DNA of 64,000 nucleotides from Streptococcus sanguinis. Its GTDB lineage: Bacteria; Bacillota; Bacilli; Lactobacillales; Streptococcaceae. This document shows positions 9,503 to 18,959 of the stretch, in pieces. Made by a program: the position numbers and the translations under genes. The DNA is taken from contig CP040556.1 in the NCBI GenBank assembly GCA_013378335.1, positions 868,001-932,000 on the forward strand, read 5' to 3'. Within the stretch, counting starts at the first letter, position 1. Every line of letters starts with the position of its first letter. The notes below the pieces were generated by a model. That model was not told where the DNA came from, searched no databases, and saw nothing but the letters and a program-made list of their open reading frames with translations.

Positions 9503-11800
9503 ATGCTAGACTATAAAGTCTTAGTCCATTACCACAATCCTACTGGAGATTATTTCTCCTATGATATGTGGCAGTGGCAAATAAACCAATGGGGAAAGGA
9601 AGCAGCCTTTTCTAAACTTGATTATTTTGGTATTCAGGGAGAATTATCATTTGAGACCTGGGAGCACTTGAATCAAGCCCATGTCATTATCAAACGATCA
9701 GACTGGTCCAGCCAGTCCTGTGACTATCATATTGATTTGTTGCCTCCTCATCTGGTGACGGAAATTTGGCTGATTGAGGGAGATGCTCAGGTTTATTATT
9801 CCCTGCAGGCTGCAACGACCAGTCACCAGTATTCACGCCGGCGGCCTCATAACTTTGATATGGCCCTGAGAACAGACTACTTTGATGAATGCTGGGGCTA
9901 TCAAGGCTGGTTGGGACACCGTCAAACGGGCGATGTACATACATTCAAAGTTTGGGCACCGACAGCTAGGAAGGTAGAGCTGTTAGTGTATGAATCGGCT
10001 GACAATCAAGCTCCTGTTTATAAAATCTTCTCAATGCAAAAAGGTGACCGATATTCTCACGACCATAAGGAAAATACCATCGGTGTCTGGTCAACTGAAA
10101 TAGCAGAAGACTTGACCGGCAAAACTTATCACTACCATGTTAGCTTTGAATACCGTAATTTTTATACTCGTGATCCCTATACTGTTGCGACCAGTCCAGA
10201 TGGCAAGCGTTCAGCGATTCTTGGAGCAGATGAGACAGAAGTAGCTGGTTTTCAAGTTCGGCAGGGCAAAGAAGCTCACTGGCGTTTGGACAATCCAAAT
10301 CAGGCAGTGATTTATGAGATGCATATCCGGGATTTGACCAAGTCGGAGACTTCAGGCGTGGATAGTCAGCTGCGCGGGACCTTCTTGGGAGCCTGTCAAA
10401 AAGGAACTACCAATCATCTAGGGCAAAAGACTGGTTTTGACTATATCAGCGATTTAGGCGTTAATATTGTCCAACTTCAGCCTGTCTCTGACCGTCACAA
10501 GGATTATGATGAAAATGGAGAGCTAATCTACAACTGGGGCTATGACCCGCAGAACTATCATGCTCCGGAGACTAGCTTTTCCAGCAATCCTGCCGACCCA
10601 GCGCAGGCCATTCGTGATTTGAAAACAATGATTCAGGCCTACCATGATGCGGGGCTTTCTGTGACACTGGATGTTGTTTACAATCACGTCTACTCAACCT
10701 ATGATTCTGCTTTCCAAGCTACGGTACCGGATTATTACTATCGGATGAATCCTAATGGCTCTTTCCAAAACGGAACTGGAGTGGGGAGTGAGACAGCCAG
10801 CGAGCACGAGATGTTCCGCAAGTTTATGATTGACTCTCTGCTGTATTGGGTAGAGGAGTTCAATGTAGATGGCTTCCGCTTCGACCTGATGGGAATCCAT
10901 GATGTGGAAACGATGAATGCCATCCGTCAGGCCATGGATGAGGTGGATCCGCGAATCTTGCTCTATGGTGAGGGCTGGGATATGGGCACAGGTCTGATGC
11001 CAGAAGACAAGGCCAAGAAGGACAATGCTTATCAGTTACCGCGGATTGGATTTTTCAATGATACAGAGCGGGATGCGGTCAAAGGAGCAGAGGTTTACGG
11101 CGGCATCAAGGCTGGTTTTGTCAGTGGTCAGGCGACGGAGGATATCGTCGCTAAGGCTATCCTTGGCAGTAGTGAGCTAGGTAGCTATCTCAGTCCTGAT
11201 CAAGTTCTTAACTACGTGGAGGCACACGATAATTTCAACCTGCATGATTTGCTGGCGGAGCTGCATCCCGACGATGATGTTCTGACTCGCACTAAGCGGA
11301 TTGAGCTGGCAACTGCTATGAATCTGCTCATGCAGGGCATGGCTTTCATGGAGCTGGGACAGGAATTTTCCCGTACCAAGCTAGTGGCGACTGGAGAAGA
11401 CGGTCAAGTTCTTCACAGTGATCGCGAAAGGGCTATGAACAGCTACAATGCGCCAGATGCAGTCAATCAGGTAAATTGGAATATTTTGCAGGACCATCAA
11501 GAGAGTATTGATTTTATCAAGGACATCATTCGCCTCAAGACAAGCTGCAAGGCCTTTTCTTATCAGACCTATGAAGATATTTATAAGCATGTCTTTGTCC
11601 AATCAGCAGAGCAGGGCAGTGGCTTAATTATCTTTGAAATCAAGGATGACAAGCATTATCAAGTCATTTTTAATGCCAGTGGCCTGCCTTACTATCTGCC
11701 TAATGCAGATAAGTTGCGCCTCGTAGTCGGTAATAGCCGTCATAAGAAGCCTTTCTATGTTGAAAACCTGACGGTTTCTGTTTTTGAAGTTATTCAATAA
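9503..11800 (+). CDS. pulA: Type I pullulanase (GH13), cytoplasmic
   Basis: A 765-residue debranching enzyme that hydrolyses alpha-1,6 links in pullulan, glycogen and branched dextrins. It lacks a signal peptide and sortase motif, so it acts inside the cell, unlike the large surface pullulanase SpuA. An N-terminal accessory domain precedes a CBM48-like domain (about 145-245) and the GH13 barrel. Diagnostic motifs are YNWGYDP (near 343), DVVYNH (near 391), the nucleophile Asp in GFRFDLMG (near 457), the acid Glu in GEGWD (near 490) and EAHDN (near 574). ligA-dagK-pulA is a conserved streptococcal order. Confidence 0.93.
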   Translation: MLDYKVLVHYHNPTGDYFSYDMWQWQINQWGKEAAFSKLDYFGIQGELSFETWEHLNQAHVIIKRSDWSSQSCDYHIDLLPPHLVTEIWLIEGDAQVYYSLQAATTSHQYSRRRPHNFDMALRTDYFDECWGYQGWLGHRQTGDVHTFKVWAPTARKVELLVYESADNQAPVYKIFSMQKGDRYSHDHKENTIGVWSTEIAEDLTGKTYHYHVSFEYRNFYTRDPYTVATSPDGKRSAILGADETEVAGFQVRQGKEAHWRLDNPNQAVIYEMHIRDLTKSETSGVDSQLRGTFLGACQKGTTNHLGQKTGFDYISDLGVNIVQLQPVSDRHKDYDENGELIYNWGYDPQNYHAPETSFSSNPADPAQAIRDLKTMIQAYHDAGLSVTLDVVYNHVYSTYDSAFQATVPDYYYRMNPNGSFQNGTGVGSETASEHEMFRKFMIDSLLYWVEEFNVDGFRFDLMGIHDVETMNAIRQAMDEVDPRILLYGEGWDMGTGLMPEDKAKKDNAYQLPRIGFFNDTERDAVKGAEVYGGIKAGFVSGQATEDIVAKAILGSSELGSYLSPDQVLNYVEAHDNFNLHDLLAELHPDDDVLTRTKRIELATAMNLLMQGMAFMELGQEFSRTKLVATGEDGQVLHSDRERAMNSYNAPDAVNQVNWNILQDHQESIDFIKDIIRLKTSCKAFSYQTYEDIYKHVFVQSAEQGSGLIIFEIKDDKHYQVIFNASGLPYYLPNADKLRLVVGNSRHKKPFYVENLTVSVFEVIQ

Positions 11801-11821
11801 GATATTAGCTACAAGAAAAGC

Positions 11822-11988
11822 GAGTCTGGGACAAAAGTCCAACCTCAAATATAAAAAGCGAACAAAACTAGTTTTCTGGTAATCAGAATTCTGCTTTGTT
11901 CGCTTTTCGCATTTAATTATAGATTTGAAGGGCTTAATAATTAAGATTTTTAAAAATTGAAATCTTTTTGTCCCAAACTCGGCTTTTT
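11822..11988. repeat. Nested inverted-repeat element, bidirectional terminator
   Basis: The interval between convergent pulA and the ltaS-like gene holds one long foldable unit. The outer arms are 15 bp (gagtctgggacaaaa at 11822-11836 and its complement at 11966-11980, one G-U pair), followed by a T6 run. Inside lies a second stem (aaagcgaacaaa near 11854 and tttgttcgcttt near 11895). Intergenic elements with a gggacaaaa arm are common in streptococci; I recall the pattern rather than a specific name. It should terminate transcription from both sides. Confidence 0.75.
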
Positions 11989-11994
11989 TGCTAT

Positions 11995-14190
11995 CTATGG
12001 ATTGGCTGTGGAACTAGAGCTGGAAGAGCTTGAGTCTTCTTGACTGCTGTCTTCGTCGCTGCTGCTAGTTTGGAACTGCTCTGGATGCAGTGCCCTATAG
12101 CTTGGCGAGTTAAATAGGTCCACAGTGGAGACATTGCCCCGCTGGGAGTAAAGACTGGTTGATTGGTCGCCTTTTTCTTTTTCAATAGCCAACAAGGCTT
12201 TCATTGAATTAAGATAAGAGTAATCTTTAGGGTTGACCTTGCCTAAGTCATTTCCCTTGTAGAAGCGAATCAAGTCACCGGTTTGAATAGCATCACTCAT
12301 CTTCAGCTGAGTATTGGCAGCATTACGAATCTCATCCAGTTCTTTCTTGATGGTTTCGTCTGGATTGGTAATTTCCTCACCGGTTTGGGTGTAGTAGGTC
12401 CGTCCGTTGAAGCTAGTGTATTTTGGAGTGACAAAGTTATTGCTGGAGCGGAAGGCCACAATTTGCTGATGCTGAGATGACAACAGGTCTTGTCCAACCT
12501 GAAGGTAGTTCTTAGAGTCAATACCCAGCAAATGCTCCAATGTTGGCAGCATATCAACTTGGCCGCCGTAGGTATCAATTATCTTTCCTTTGTCCATGCC
12601 AGGTATCACTACCATGTATGGTACGCGCTGCATCATAGCATTGTCATAATTAGACCAAGTCTCAGAAGTCTTACCTAGAAGCGGTGCCAAATCAGGATTT
12701 CTAGTGTTAGAAATTCCAAAGTGATCGCCATAGAGAACTATTATGGAATTTTCATAGAGGCCGGATTCTTTGAGATAGTCAAAGAAGGCTTTGACAGAAG
12801 AATCTAGATAGTTGGCAGTGGCAAAGTAACCGTTGATGGTTTCATCCTTGGTTTTAGCCAGCGGGAATCCAATCTCGTCACCAATCAAGCTAGTCGTGTA
12901 AGGATAGTGATTGGAAACCGTGATATACTTAGCATAGAAAGGCTGCTGCAGGTGTTCCAGATATTTGATGGAATCTTTCAGCATAATCTTGTCGTTCAAA
13001 CCGTACTGGAAGGAGTTGGTGTCGTCCTGCTTGGTAAAGTATGACGCATCGAAGAAATAGTTATAACCCCATTGCTTGTAGGCTGTATTGCGGTTCCAGA
13101 AGCTTCCTGTATTTCCATGGAAAACAGCAGAAGTATAGTCGCCGTTTTTGGAAAGAATGAAAGGCGCTGCTTGCTGGGTATTGGTACCACCGTAGTTAAC
13201 CATGAAGGAGCCTTGATTGAGACCGAAGAGCCCAGTTTCAATCATGGTTTCAGCATCAGAAGTCTTACCAGCCTTGACCTGGTTGAAGACATTAGAGAAA
13301 GCCAGAGTCGAGTTGGAGTGGTAGAGGGAATTGAGGAAAGGTGTCACCTCGTACTCTTTCCCATCTGCCTGCAGCTTATAGTCAATCAGAAACTGCTGGA
13401 AGCTTTCCAGATGGATATAGATGACATTGCGGCCTTTGGCAATCCCGTAATATTCTGGATTTGGTTCTGCATAATGGGATTGGATATATTCTGTTACTGG
13501 TTCCAAGTCTTTTTCAGAAGCTTTGGAGCGCTCACGATTGGCGGTATATGTCTGGTTAGCACTGTAACCTAGAAAAGTTGGCAAGCCCAGAGCCCGAACG
13601 ACATAATAGTTGGAAAATCCACGTGACAAGAGCTCAGGCCGGTCAATTTCAGCCAAGAATAAGTTGGCTGAGAACAGCATGGCAGACAGGGATGTCACAG
13701 CAAAGCTGGCGCGTTTATTGAAAGGCCGGTCGTCCATGCGGATGTATTTCTTAAAGAATAAGAAAGCCAAAATCGGGAAATCAATCAAATAAAGAATATC
13801 CCAAGGGCGGAAGAGCTCAAGTGCTGCTTCCCCAAGTCCAGCTGAAACGCTGCTAGAAGCCAGCATGGTATTGACTGTAACAAAGTCGCTGAACTCGCGG
13901 TAGTAAATGGAGTTAGATACCAGCCAAGCAAAGAGGAGCAGATAGATTCCGAAGGCTAGGCTGTAGAATAATTTGGTTCGTTTTACATAGAGTGCCAGTC
14001 CCAGCAGCAAGAGGCTGATAGGGATAGGGTTGATAATAGCTAAAAATACTTGATAGGCACCTTGAATATCAAGGTTGAAATCAATCGTGTAGGCCCACAT
14101 GGTTTTTATCCAATAGAGGAGCAGTAAAATCAAGACAAAACCTAGTCTCGTACTCATGAAATTGAGTAAATTCTTGGTTATTTTTTTCAC
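11995..14190 (-). CDS. LtaS-like lipoteichoic acid synthase / sulfatase-fold membrane enzyme
   Basis: A 731-residue protein with five N-terminal membrane helices (about residues 10-190) and an extracellular alkaline-phosphatase/sulfatase domain (about 255-600). The metal-binding catalytic Thr is expected in KTSDAE (near 309), and the GDHFGIS motif supplies further ligands. LtaS enzymes move glycerol-phosphate from phosphatidylglycerol to the growing lipoteichoic acid chain, releasing diacylglycerol. The start is GTG 14190 with AAGGAAG upstream. The C-terminus ends in an unusual Ser-rich tail with Asp and Glu (about the last 25 residues), which I would expect to be disordered. In mitis-group species the polymer made by homologues may differ. 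Confidence 0.85.
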   Translation of the reverse strand: MKKITKNLLNFMSTRLGFVLILLLLYWIKTMWAYTIDFNLDIQGAYQVFLAIINPIPISLLLLGLALYVKRTKLFYSLAFGIYLLLFAWLVSNSIYYREFSDFVTVNTMLASSSVSAGLGEAALELFRPWDILYLIDFPILAFLFFKKYIRMDDRPFNKRASFAVTSLSAMLFSANLFLAEIDRPELLSRGFSNYYVVRALGLPTFLGYSANQTYTANRERSKASEKDLEPVTEYIQSHYAEPNPEYYGIAKGRNVIYIHLESFQQFLIDYKLQADGKEYEVTPFLNSLYHSNSTLAFSNVFNQVKAGKTSDAETMIETGLFGLNQGSFMVNYGGTNTQQAAPFILSKNGDYTSAVFHGNTGSFWNRNTAYKQWGYNYFFDASYFTKQDDTNSFQYGLNDKIMLKDSIKYLEHLQQPFYAKYITVSNHYPYTTSLIGDEIGFPLAKTKDETINGYFATANYLDSSVKAFFDYLKESGLYENSIIVLYGDHFGISNTRNPDLAPLLGKTSETWSNYDNAMMQRVPYMVVIPGMDKGKIIDTYGGQVDMLPTLEHLLGIDSKNYLQVGQDLLSSQHQQIVAFRSSNNFVTPKYTSFNGRTYYTQTGEEITNPDETIKKELDEIRNAANTQLKMSDAIQTGDLIRFYKGNDLGKVNPKDYSYLNSMKALLAIEKEKGDQSTSLYSQRGNVSTVDLFNSPSYRALHPEQFQTSSSDEDSSQEDSSSSSSSSTANP

Positions 14191-14199
14191 AAAAAGTTA

Positions 14200-14247
14200 C
14201 TTCCTTGTCTTATTTCCTAAAAATTTTCTCCTCTAAGTATAACATAA
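14200..14247 (-). repeat. ltaS leader, copy 1 of a 48-bp direct repeat
   Basis: This is the promoter-leader of the ltaS-like gene, with its ribosome binding site. A copy with only two mismatches occurs at 16027-16074 in the same orientation, about 1.8 kb away, with no ltaS-like gene next to it. Confidence 0.85.
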
Positions 14248-14672
14248 AAAGACGGCGCAAGGAAAAATTGACCTCTTTTTGACTGAGGAAAATGTTTGAA
14301 GCAGTTAAATATTTAAGTTTTTTAATGGAGAAAGCTTTCTTAGGATTATTGTGTGAAGATCATTTTGCCGCAGACATTAGTGGAATAGAATCAAATATCG
14401 TTGGCCAGAAACTTGAAAAACAGCAGGAAAATATCTAAAAAAACACTCAAAAAATATTTACAAAAAACATAGGAAAACATATAATTAAGATAAGTTGATA
14501 TATCAAAAGTCGTTGGTGCAGAGTTTTATTACTAGTTAATGGTATAGTATAAATGGTTTGTGTCTATCTAAAGGGGAGATGATGAAGAAGGCTATGAAAA
14601 TCACGCTCATTCCAGCATATTTAGCAGATGATGGGTGAAAGTGTTGGAGAACAAATGGAAAGGAAGAAAAAG
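14248..14672. other. Intergenic stretch with a possible remnant reading frame
   Basis: AT-rich DNA between the divergent ltaS-like and lipoprotein genes. A 48-codon frame at 14292-14438 starts with ATG after GAGGAAA; its end (SNIVGQKLEKQQENI) looks helical and could be a scrap of an HlyD-type exporter, which is inference only. A promoter-like TATAGT near 14543 and a 19-codon frame at about 14580-14639 precede the lipoprotein gene. No feature here is secure. Confidence 0.35.
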
Positions 14673-15347
14673 ATGAAAAAACTATGTGCATTAGCAATCC
14701 TATTGCTTGTAGGAACTATATTAGTGGGGTGTTCCATCATGAAAAACGCGAAAAGACAGGAGTATGAAGAGCGATTCTCAAGAATTTCAGAGGTTTATCC
14801 GACAGCCAAGGCGGAGGATTTGTTTAAGAAGTTTCCCAAGGGGTTCAGGATTGTATATAGAAGAGAAGAGCGGACTAACAATAAAACATTTTTTCACGAG
14901 TTTAAACTGAGAGGTGATCATACTACCAAACAAATTATCGGAGATTATACGAAAGTAAGAAGTCAACCATATAATGATGAAATAATAATGACTTCAACTG
15001 TGACTTATAGTGATAAGAATGGATTCCAAACTACAGATGGTCAAGTTCTGGATTCTAGTTTAGAGAATGTTAGATTTCTTTTTACTCAACTTCCTATTGA
15101 TTATCAGTATTTGAAGTCTCTAGATTTAGACGCTATTACGGAAAGTCCGGTCACAGGTAATTACAGCATCCGCTATGAGATTACGAATGAAAACATCAAC
15201 AGCTACATTAATTTGCCCAAAGGAAGCAAGACATTATTAGAATTTCGGGGATATCCAAAATATGACAAACAAGATAAATATTTTTTAACATTATCGGTAG
15301 AACGGTCAGAAAAATATTATTTTAGCGAAACAGTTATAGAAGAATAG
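14673..15347 (+). CDS. Lipoprotein of unknown function
   Basis: A 224-residue protein starting at ATG 14673 (purine-rich AAAGGAAG just upstream) with a lipoprotein signal peptide: MKKLCALAILLLVG then the lipobox LVGC, giving a lipid-modified Cys at about residue 21. Two upstream in-frame ATGs (14628, 14655) would add a hydrophilic extension before the signal peptide and are unlikely. The mature part is rich in Tyr, Lys and Glu and shows no motif I recognise. It lies immediately before a broken HlyD exporter gene, so it may be cargo or an immunity component of a lost secretion locus; this is inference. Confidence 0.7.
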   Translation: MKKLCALAILLLVGTILVGCSIMKNAKRQEYEERFSRISEVYPTAKAEDLFKKFPKGFRIVYRREERTNNKTFFHEFKLRGDHTTKQIIGDYTKVRSQPYNDEIIMTSTVTYSDKNGFQTTDGQVLDSSLENVRFLFTQLPIDYQYLKSLDLDAITESPVTGNYSIRYEITNENINSYINLPKGSKTLLEFRGYPKYDKQDKYFLTLSVERSEKYYFSETVIEE

Positions 15348-15356
15348 GAGTTAATA

Positions 15357-15927
15357 ATGGGAAAAGAGTATACAAGTTATATCATGATGATACCAGCCTT
15401 GCACAAAAAATGCCTGCTTTAACGGAGAATAAACGTAAGACAGAGACAGAATTGATTCAGCAGCAGTATATTCTAGAGTATCTAACGATTAAGGCGCCTT
15501 CAACTGATCAGATTGTAAGTTTAATCGTCAGTCATATTGGACAGAAAGTTAGTGCAGAAAATCCAGTAGCAACGCTCGTCCCTAGTGATACAGAACTGAT
15601 ATTTGAAGCTCAGGTATCTGATAAGGATAGAGCAGATATTCAAAAAGGTATGAAGGATGTTGTTAAATTACAGGCCTATCCTTATTCAGACTATGGAACC
15701 ATTCCTGCTAAAATGCCTTATATCAGTCCGACCGCTTTTCAAGTTAAAGGAAAAGGGATGGTATATTTAGTCCGAGTTGCGATTGACAAGAAGCATTGCA
15801 CAAAGGAATTGACTTAGTTTCAGGCCTATCAGGAATACTTGAAATAAAAACAGATAATCGAAGTATCTTAGATTACTTCCTTGACCCTATTCGAGATGGT
15901 TTGAATGACAGTCTGAAGGAGAAATAA
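15357..15927 (+). pseudogene. HlyD-family secretion adaptor remnant
   Basis: Only the C-terminal third of an HlyD-type adaptor can be read. The segment at 15410-15817 contains the barrel-sandwich part LTIKAPSTDQIVSLIV, the ENPVATLVPSD region and the beta-barrel stretch AYPYSDYGTIPAKM typical of adaptors working with peptide-exporting ABC transporters. A frameshift near 15797 moves the end (GIDLVSGLSGILEIKT to DPIRDGLNDSLKEK) into another frame ending at 15927. The beginning (15357-15422) is a separate short frame. No partner ABC exporter remains beside it. Multiple breaks plus missing N-terminal two thirds make this a true pseudogene. Confidence 0.8.
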
Positions 15928-15965
15928 TTTCAGATACTATTTGGAACATTTTTGAATGAATGAAC

Positions 15966-16006
15966 AACCTCTCAGAAATCTTGAAGATAGTTCTGAGAGG
16001 TTTTTT
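15966..16006 (+). terminator. Rho-independent terminator
   Basis: Perfect 12-bp stem (aacctctcagaa / ttctgagaggtt) with a 13-base loop and a T6 run. It closes the remnant exporter unit. Confidence 0.92.
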
Positions 16007-16026
16007 GTTGTAATATACCTCTCAGC

Positions 16027-16074
16027 CTTCCTTGTCTTATTTCCTAAAAATTTTCTCCTCTAAGTAAGACATAA
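16027..16074 (-). repeat. ltaS leader, copy 2 of a 48-bp direct repeat
   Basis: Nearly identical to 14200-14247 (two mismatches at taac versus agac), same orientation. It should direct transcription leftwards but no gene follows; the next feature on that side is a terminator. Similarity decays over the next 30 bases, suggesting an older, longer duplication. Confidence 0.85.
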
Positions 16075-16231
16075 TTTCTCCAGTTAAGGAAAATTTGAGC
16101 CGCATTTGAGATATTTTAAATCGGCGAAATTGTAATATTTCTATAAAAGCCTTATCCTCTCTATAGAGAGGTTTATAGTCGTTTTGTACTCGTTTGTGAA
16201 ATCTTTTATTAACTCAAATGTAAAATATGTT

Positions 16232-16260
16232 TTGAGAATTTTCACAATCTTTGGTATAAT
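16232..16260 (+). promoter_or_regulatory. Promoter for rlmI-aro operon, possibly leaderless
   Basis: TTGAGA (16232-16237) and TATAAT (16255-16260) are 17 bp apart. The ATG of the next gene starts only 7 bases after the -10, where the transcript itself should begin, and there is no ribosome binding site. This predicts a leaderless mRNA. Confidence 0.65.
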
Positions 16261-16267
16261 ATAATTT

Positions 16268-17431
16268 ATGAATAAACTTACTGTTACTCAAGAGGCAGAA
16301 GAAAAACTGAGAAAGGGCATTCTTTTATTAGATAAAAAGGATTTTAGCGCTCTTTCGCTTCAGAATCAATGTGTGGAGCTGCAAAACCGTCAGGGAAAGT
16401 TCTTAGGCACAGCTTATCTCTCTCCTCAGAATAAGGGAGTTGGCTGGCTGATTTCTCAGAAGAAGGTAGAGCTGAATTCGGATTTTTTTCAAGACCTCTT
16501 TGAGCAGGCTAAGAGCAGACGTTCTACTTATTTCCATTCGTCTGACACGACAGCCTTTCGACTCTTTAATCAAGAGGGGGATGGCTTCGGTGGCTTCACG
16601 GTGGATTTCTACAATGACTTTGCGCTTTTTTCTTGGTACAATGACTTTGTCTTTGCTATCAAGGAGCAGATTCTGACAGCCTTCGCTAAGGTTTTCCCAG
16701 AGATTCAGGGAGCTTATGAAAAGATTCGTTTCAAGTGTTTGAACTGCGAATCGGCTCATCTCTATGGAGAGGAAGCACCGGAAACCTTCACAGTCTTGGA
16801 GAACGGTGTTCGCTATCAGGTATTTCTGAATGATGGTCTTATGACCGGTATCTTTCTGGATCAGCACGATGTGCGTGCTAGTCTGGTAGATGGTCTGGCT
16901 GCTGGTAAAAGTTTACTCAATATGTTTTCCTATACAGCTGCTTTTTCAGTAGCAGCAGCTATGGGCGGTGCCAGTCAGACAGTCTCAGTGGATTTGGCCA
17001 AGCGCAGCCGTGAGCTGTCAGAGGCTCATTTTCTGGCCAATGGTTTGACACTGGATCAGCATCGCTTTCAGGTGATGGATGTCTTTGATTATTTCAAATA
17101 CGCTAAGCGCCACGATCTAAGCTTTGATATCATTGTGATAGATCCGCCCAGCTTTGCTAGAAATAAAAAGCGAACATTCTCAGTTGCTAAAGATTATCAT
17201 CGTTTGGTTGCAGAAGCTTTGGAAATCCTGAATCCTCAGGGAATCATGATTTTAAGTACCAATGCAGCCAATCTTTCCAAAAGTAAGTTTAAACAAGAAA
17301 TTGAAAAAGGCCTTGCCGGCAGAAAGCACCGCTATCTTGCGGAGTATGGCCTGCCAGCAGACTTTGTCTATAATAAAAAAGACGGGAGCAGTAATTACCT
17401 CAAGGTATTTACAATAAAGGTGGACCAATGA
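16268..17431 (+). CDS. RlmI-like class I rRNA cytosine methyltransferase
   Basis: A 387-residue SAM-dependent methyltransferase of the RlmI/YccW type, which makes 5-methylcytosine in 23S rRNA. An N-terminal PUA-like region (about 1-75) precedes the Rossmann domain, where [17 protein letters not shown] (near 215) binds SAM and [13 protein letters not shown] (near 295) is the catalytic-loop motif. The first ATG has no ribosome binding site (see the promoter entry). It overlaps aroD by four bases, so the aromatic operon starts with this gene or shares its transcript. Confidence 0.85.
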   Translation: MNKLTVTQEAEEKLRKGILLLDKKDFSALSLQNQCVELQNRQGKFLGTAYLSPQNKGVGWLISQKKVELNSDFFQDLFEQAKSRRSTYFHSSDTTAFRLFNQEGDGFGGFTVDFYNDFALFSWYNDFVFAIKEQILTAFAKVFPEIQGAYEKIRFKCLNCESAHLYGEEAPETFTVLENGVRYQVFLNDGLMTGIFLDQHDVRASLVDGLAAGKSLLNMFSYTAAFSVAAAMGGASQTVSVDLAKRSRELSEAHFLANGLTLDQHRFQVMDVFDYFKYAKRHDLSFDIIVIDPPSFARNKKRTFSVAKDYHRLVAEALEILNPQGIMILSTNAANLSKSKFKQEIEKGLAGRKHRYLAEYGLPADFVYNKKDGSSNYLKVFTIKVDQ

Positions 17432-18105
17432 AGTTAGTCGTTTCTGTAATGCCCAAGAGTTTAGAAGAAGCTCAAGAAATTGATGTATCACGCTACGAAG
17501 ATGCGGATATTATTGAATGGCGGGCAGATTTTCTGGCCAAGGATGACATTTTAAATGTTGCGCCAGCTATTTTTGAAAAATTTGCCGGACGTGAATTGAT
17601 TTTCACCTTGCGGACCCGTCAGGAAGGCGGAGAAATCGAACTGTCAGATGATGAATATGTAGCTCTCATCAAGGAAGTAGCCGGTTTTTACCAGCCGGAT
17701 TATATCGACTTTGAATATTTCTCTCACAAGGGGAAATTTGAAGAAATGCTTGAGTTTCCTAATCTGGTGCTGAGCTACCATAACTTTGAGGAGACGCCTG
17801 AAAATATGATGGAAATCCTGTCTGAGCTTACTTCTCTGACCCCTAAGGTGGTCAAGGTTTCTGTCATGGCTCACAATGAGCAGGATGTGCTGGACTTGAT
17901 GAACTATACTCGCGGTTTCAAGACTTTGAATCCTGAGCAGGATTTTGTCACCATTTCCATGGGAAAAGTCGGCAAGATTTCACGCATTGCGGCTGATTTG
18001 ACAGGTTCCAGCTGGTCTTTTGCCAGCCAGGAGATGGCGTCAGCACCTGGTCAGATTTCTCTGAGCAATATGAAGAGAATCCAGGAGATTTTGAATGAGA
18101 ATTAA
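17428..18105 (+). CDS. aroD: 3-dehydroquinate dehydratase, type I
   Basis: A 225-residue enzyme converting 3-dehydroquinate to 3-dehydroshikimate through a lysine Schiff base, the third step of the shikimate pathway. The Lys is in [12 protein letters not shown] (near residue 145) and the partner His in [10 protein letters not shown] (near 117). IEWRADFL near residue 32 is also conserved. It overlaps the previous gene (ATGA) and the next gene by 11 bases, indicating tight translational coupling. Confidence 0.95.
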   Translation: MKLVVSVMPKSLEEAQEIDVSRYEDADIIEWRADFLAKDDILNVAPAIFEKFAGRELIFTLRTRQEGGEIELSDDEYVALIKEVAGFYQPDYIDFEYFSHKGKFEEMLEFPNLVLSYHNFEETPENMMEILSELTSLTPKVVKVSVMAHNEQDVLDLMNYTRGFKTLNPEQDFVTISMGKVGKISRIAADLTGSSWSFASQEMASAPGQISLSNMKRIQEILNEN

Positions 18106-18949
18106 TGGCCACACCCGCATGGCTGCTGTGGTTGCCAAGCCAATTAAGCACAGTATTTCTCCTCTTATTCACAATATGGCTTTTGAAAAGACTGATGTCA
18201 ATGGTGTCTATCTAGCTTGGGAAGTGGAAGCGAAGGATCTGCAGGCCAGTATAGAAAATATCCGCAGATACGATATGTTTGGTGTCAATCTTTCCATGCC
18301 CTATAAGCAGGAAGTGATACCTTATCTGGACGAGCTGGATGTCAGTGCCCGCCTTATCGGAGCAGTCAATACGGTTGTGAATAAAAATGGAATTTTAGTT
18401 GGTTATAACACAGATGGCAAGGGATTTTTTAAGAGCTTGCCTTCTTTTGCTATTCGGGGCAAAAAAATGACGATTTTGGGAGCAGGCGGAGCAGCGACAT
18501 CTATTATTGCTCAAGCAGCTTTGGACAATGCAGAGGAAATTTTTGTTTTCACTCGCCAAGCTTCCTATGAGAAGACTGTCAGAAAGATGGCAGTTATTAG
18601 CCACCAAACCAAGGGTCGTATCCAAGTACTAACCTTGGAGGATGCGGATAGCTTGCAGAATACAATCAACCAATCAGACCTTCTGGTCAATGGGACTAGT
18701 CTAGGCATGGATGGCATCAGTTTGCCCCTGCCTGAACAGCTTGAGCTGCCTAACCAGATTTTAGTTGCAGATGTTATCTATCAACCTTTCGAAACGCCCT
18801 TTCTCAAATGGGCCAGAAATCAAAATGTCACAGCAATCAATGGACTTGGTATGCTGCTCTATCAGGGAGCTGAAGCATTTGAGCTTTGGACTGGCAAGCC
18901 TATGCCCAGTCAGGAAATTTGGCAGTGTTTAGAAGAATTGTATAAATAA
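18095..18949 (+). CDS. aroE: Shikimate dehydrogenase
   Basis: A 284-residue NADP-dependent enzyme reducing 3-dehydroshikimate to shikimate. The substrate motif [13 protein letters not shown] (about 10-22), the NTDGKGF motif (near 109) and the nucleotide-binding [12 protein letters not shown] loop (near 130) are all present. Its start lies inside aroD. Confidence 0.95.
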   Translation: MRINGHTRMAAVVAKPIKHSISPLIHNMAFEKTDVNGVYLAWEVEAKDLQASIENIRRYDMFGVNLSMPYKQEVIPYLDELDVSARLIGAVNTVVNKNGILVGYNTDGKGFFKSLPSFAIRGKKMTILGAGGAATSIIAQAALDNAEEIFVFTRQASYEKTVRKMAVISHQTKGRIQVLTLEDADSLQNTINQSDLLVNGTSLGMDGISLPLPEQLELPNQILVADVIYQPFETPFLKWARNQNVTAINGLGMLLYQGAEAFELWTGKPMPSQEIWQCLEELYK

Positions 18950-18959
18950 GGAGGCGCTT

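Noticed and set aside
13072..13572. A 166-codon frame opposite the ltaS-like gene
   Set aside because: It is antisense to a strongly conserved catalytic domain and mirrors its codon pattern; no ribosome binding site.
14580..14639. A 19-codon frame with a ribosome binding site ahead of the lipoprotein gene
   Set aside because: It could be a leader peptide, but it has no runs of one amino acid and no following attenuator, so a role cannot be supported.
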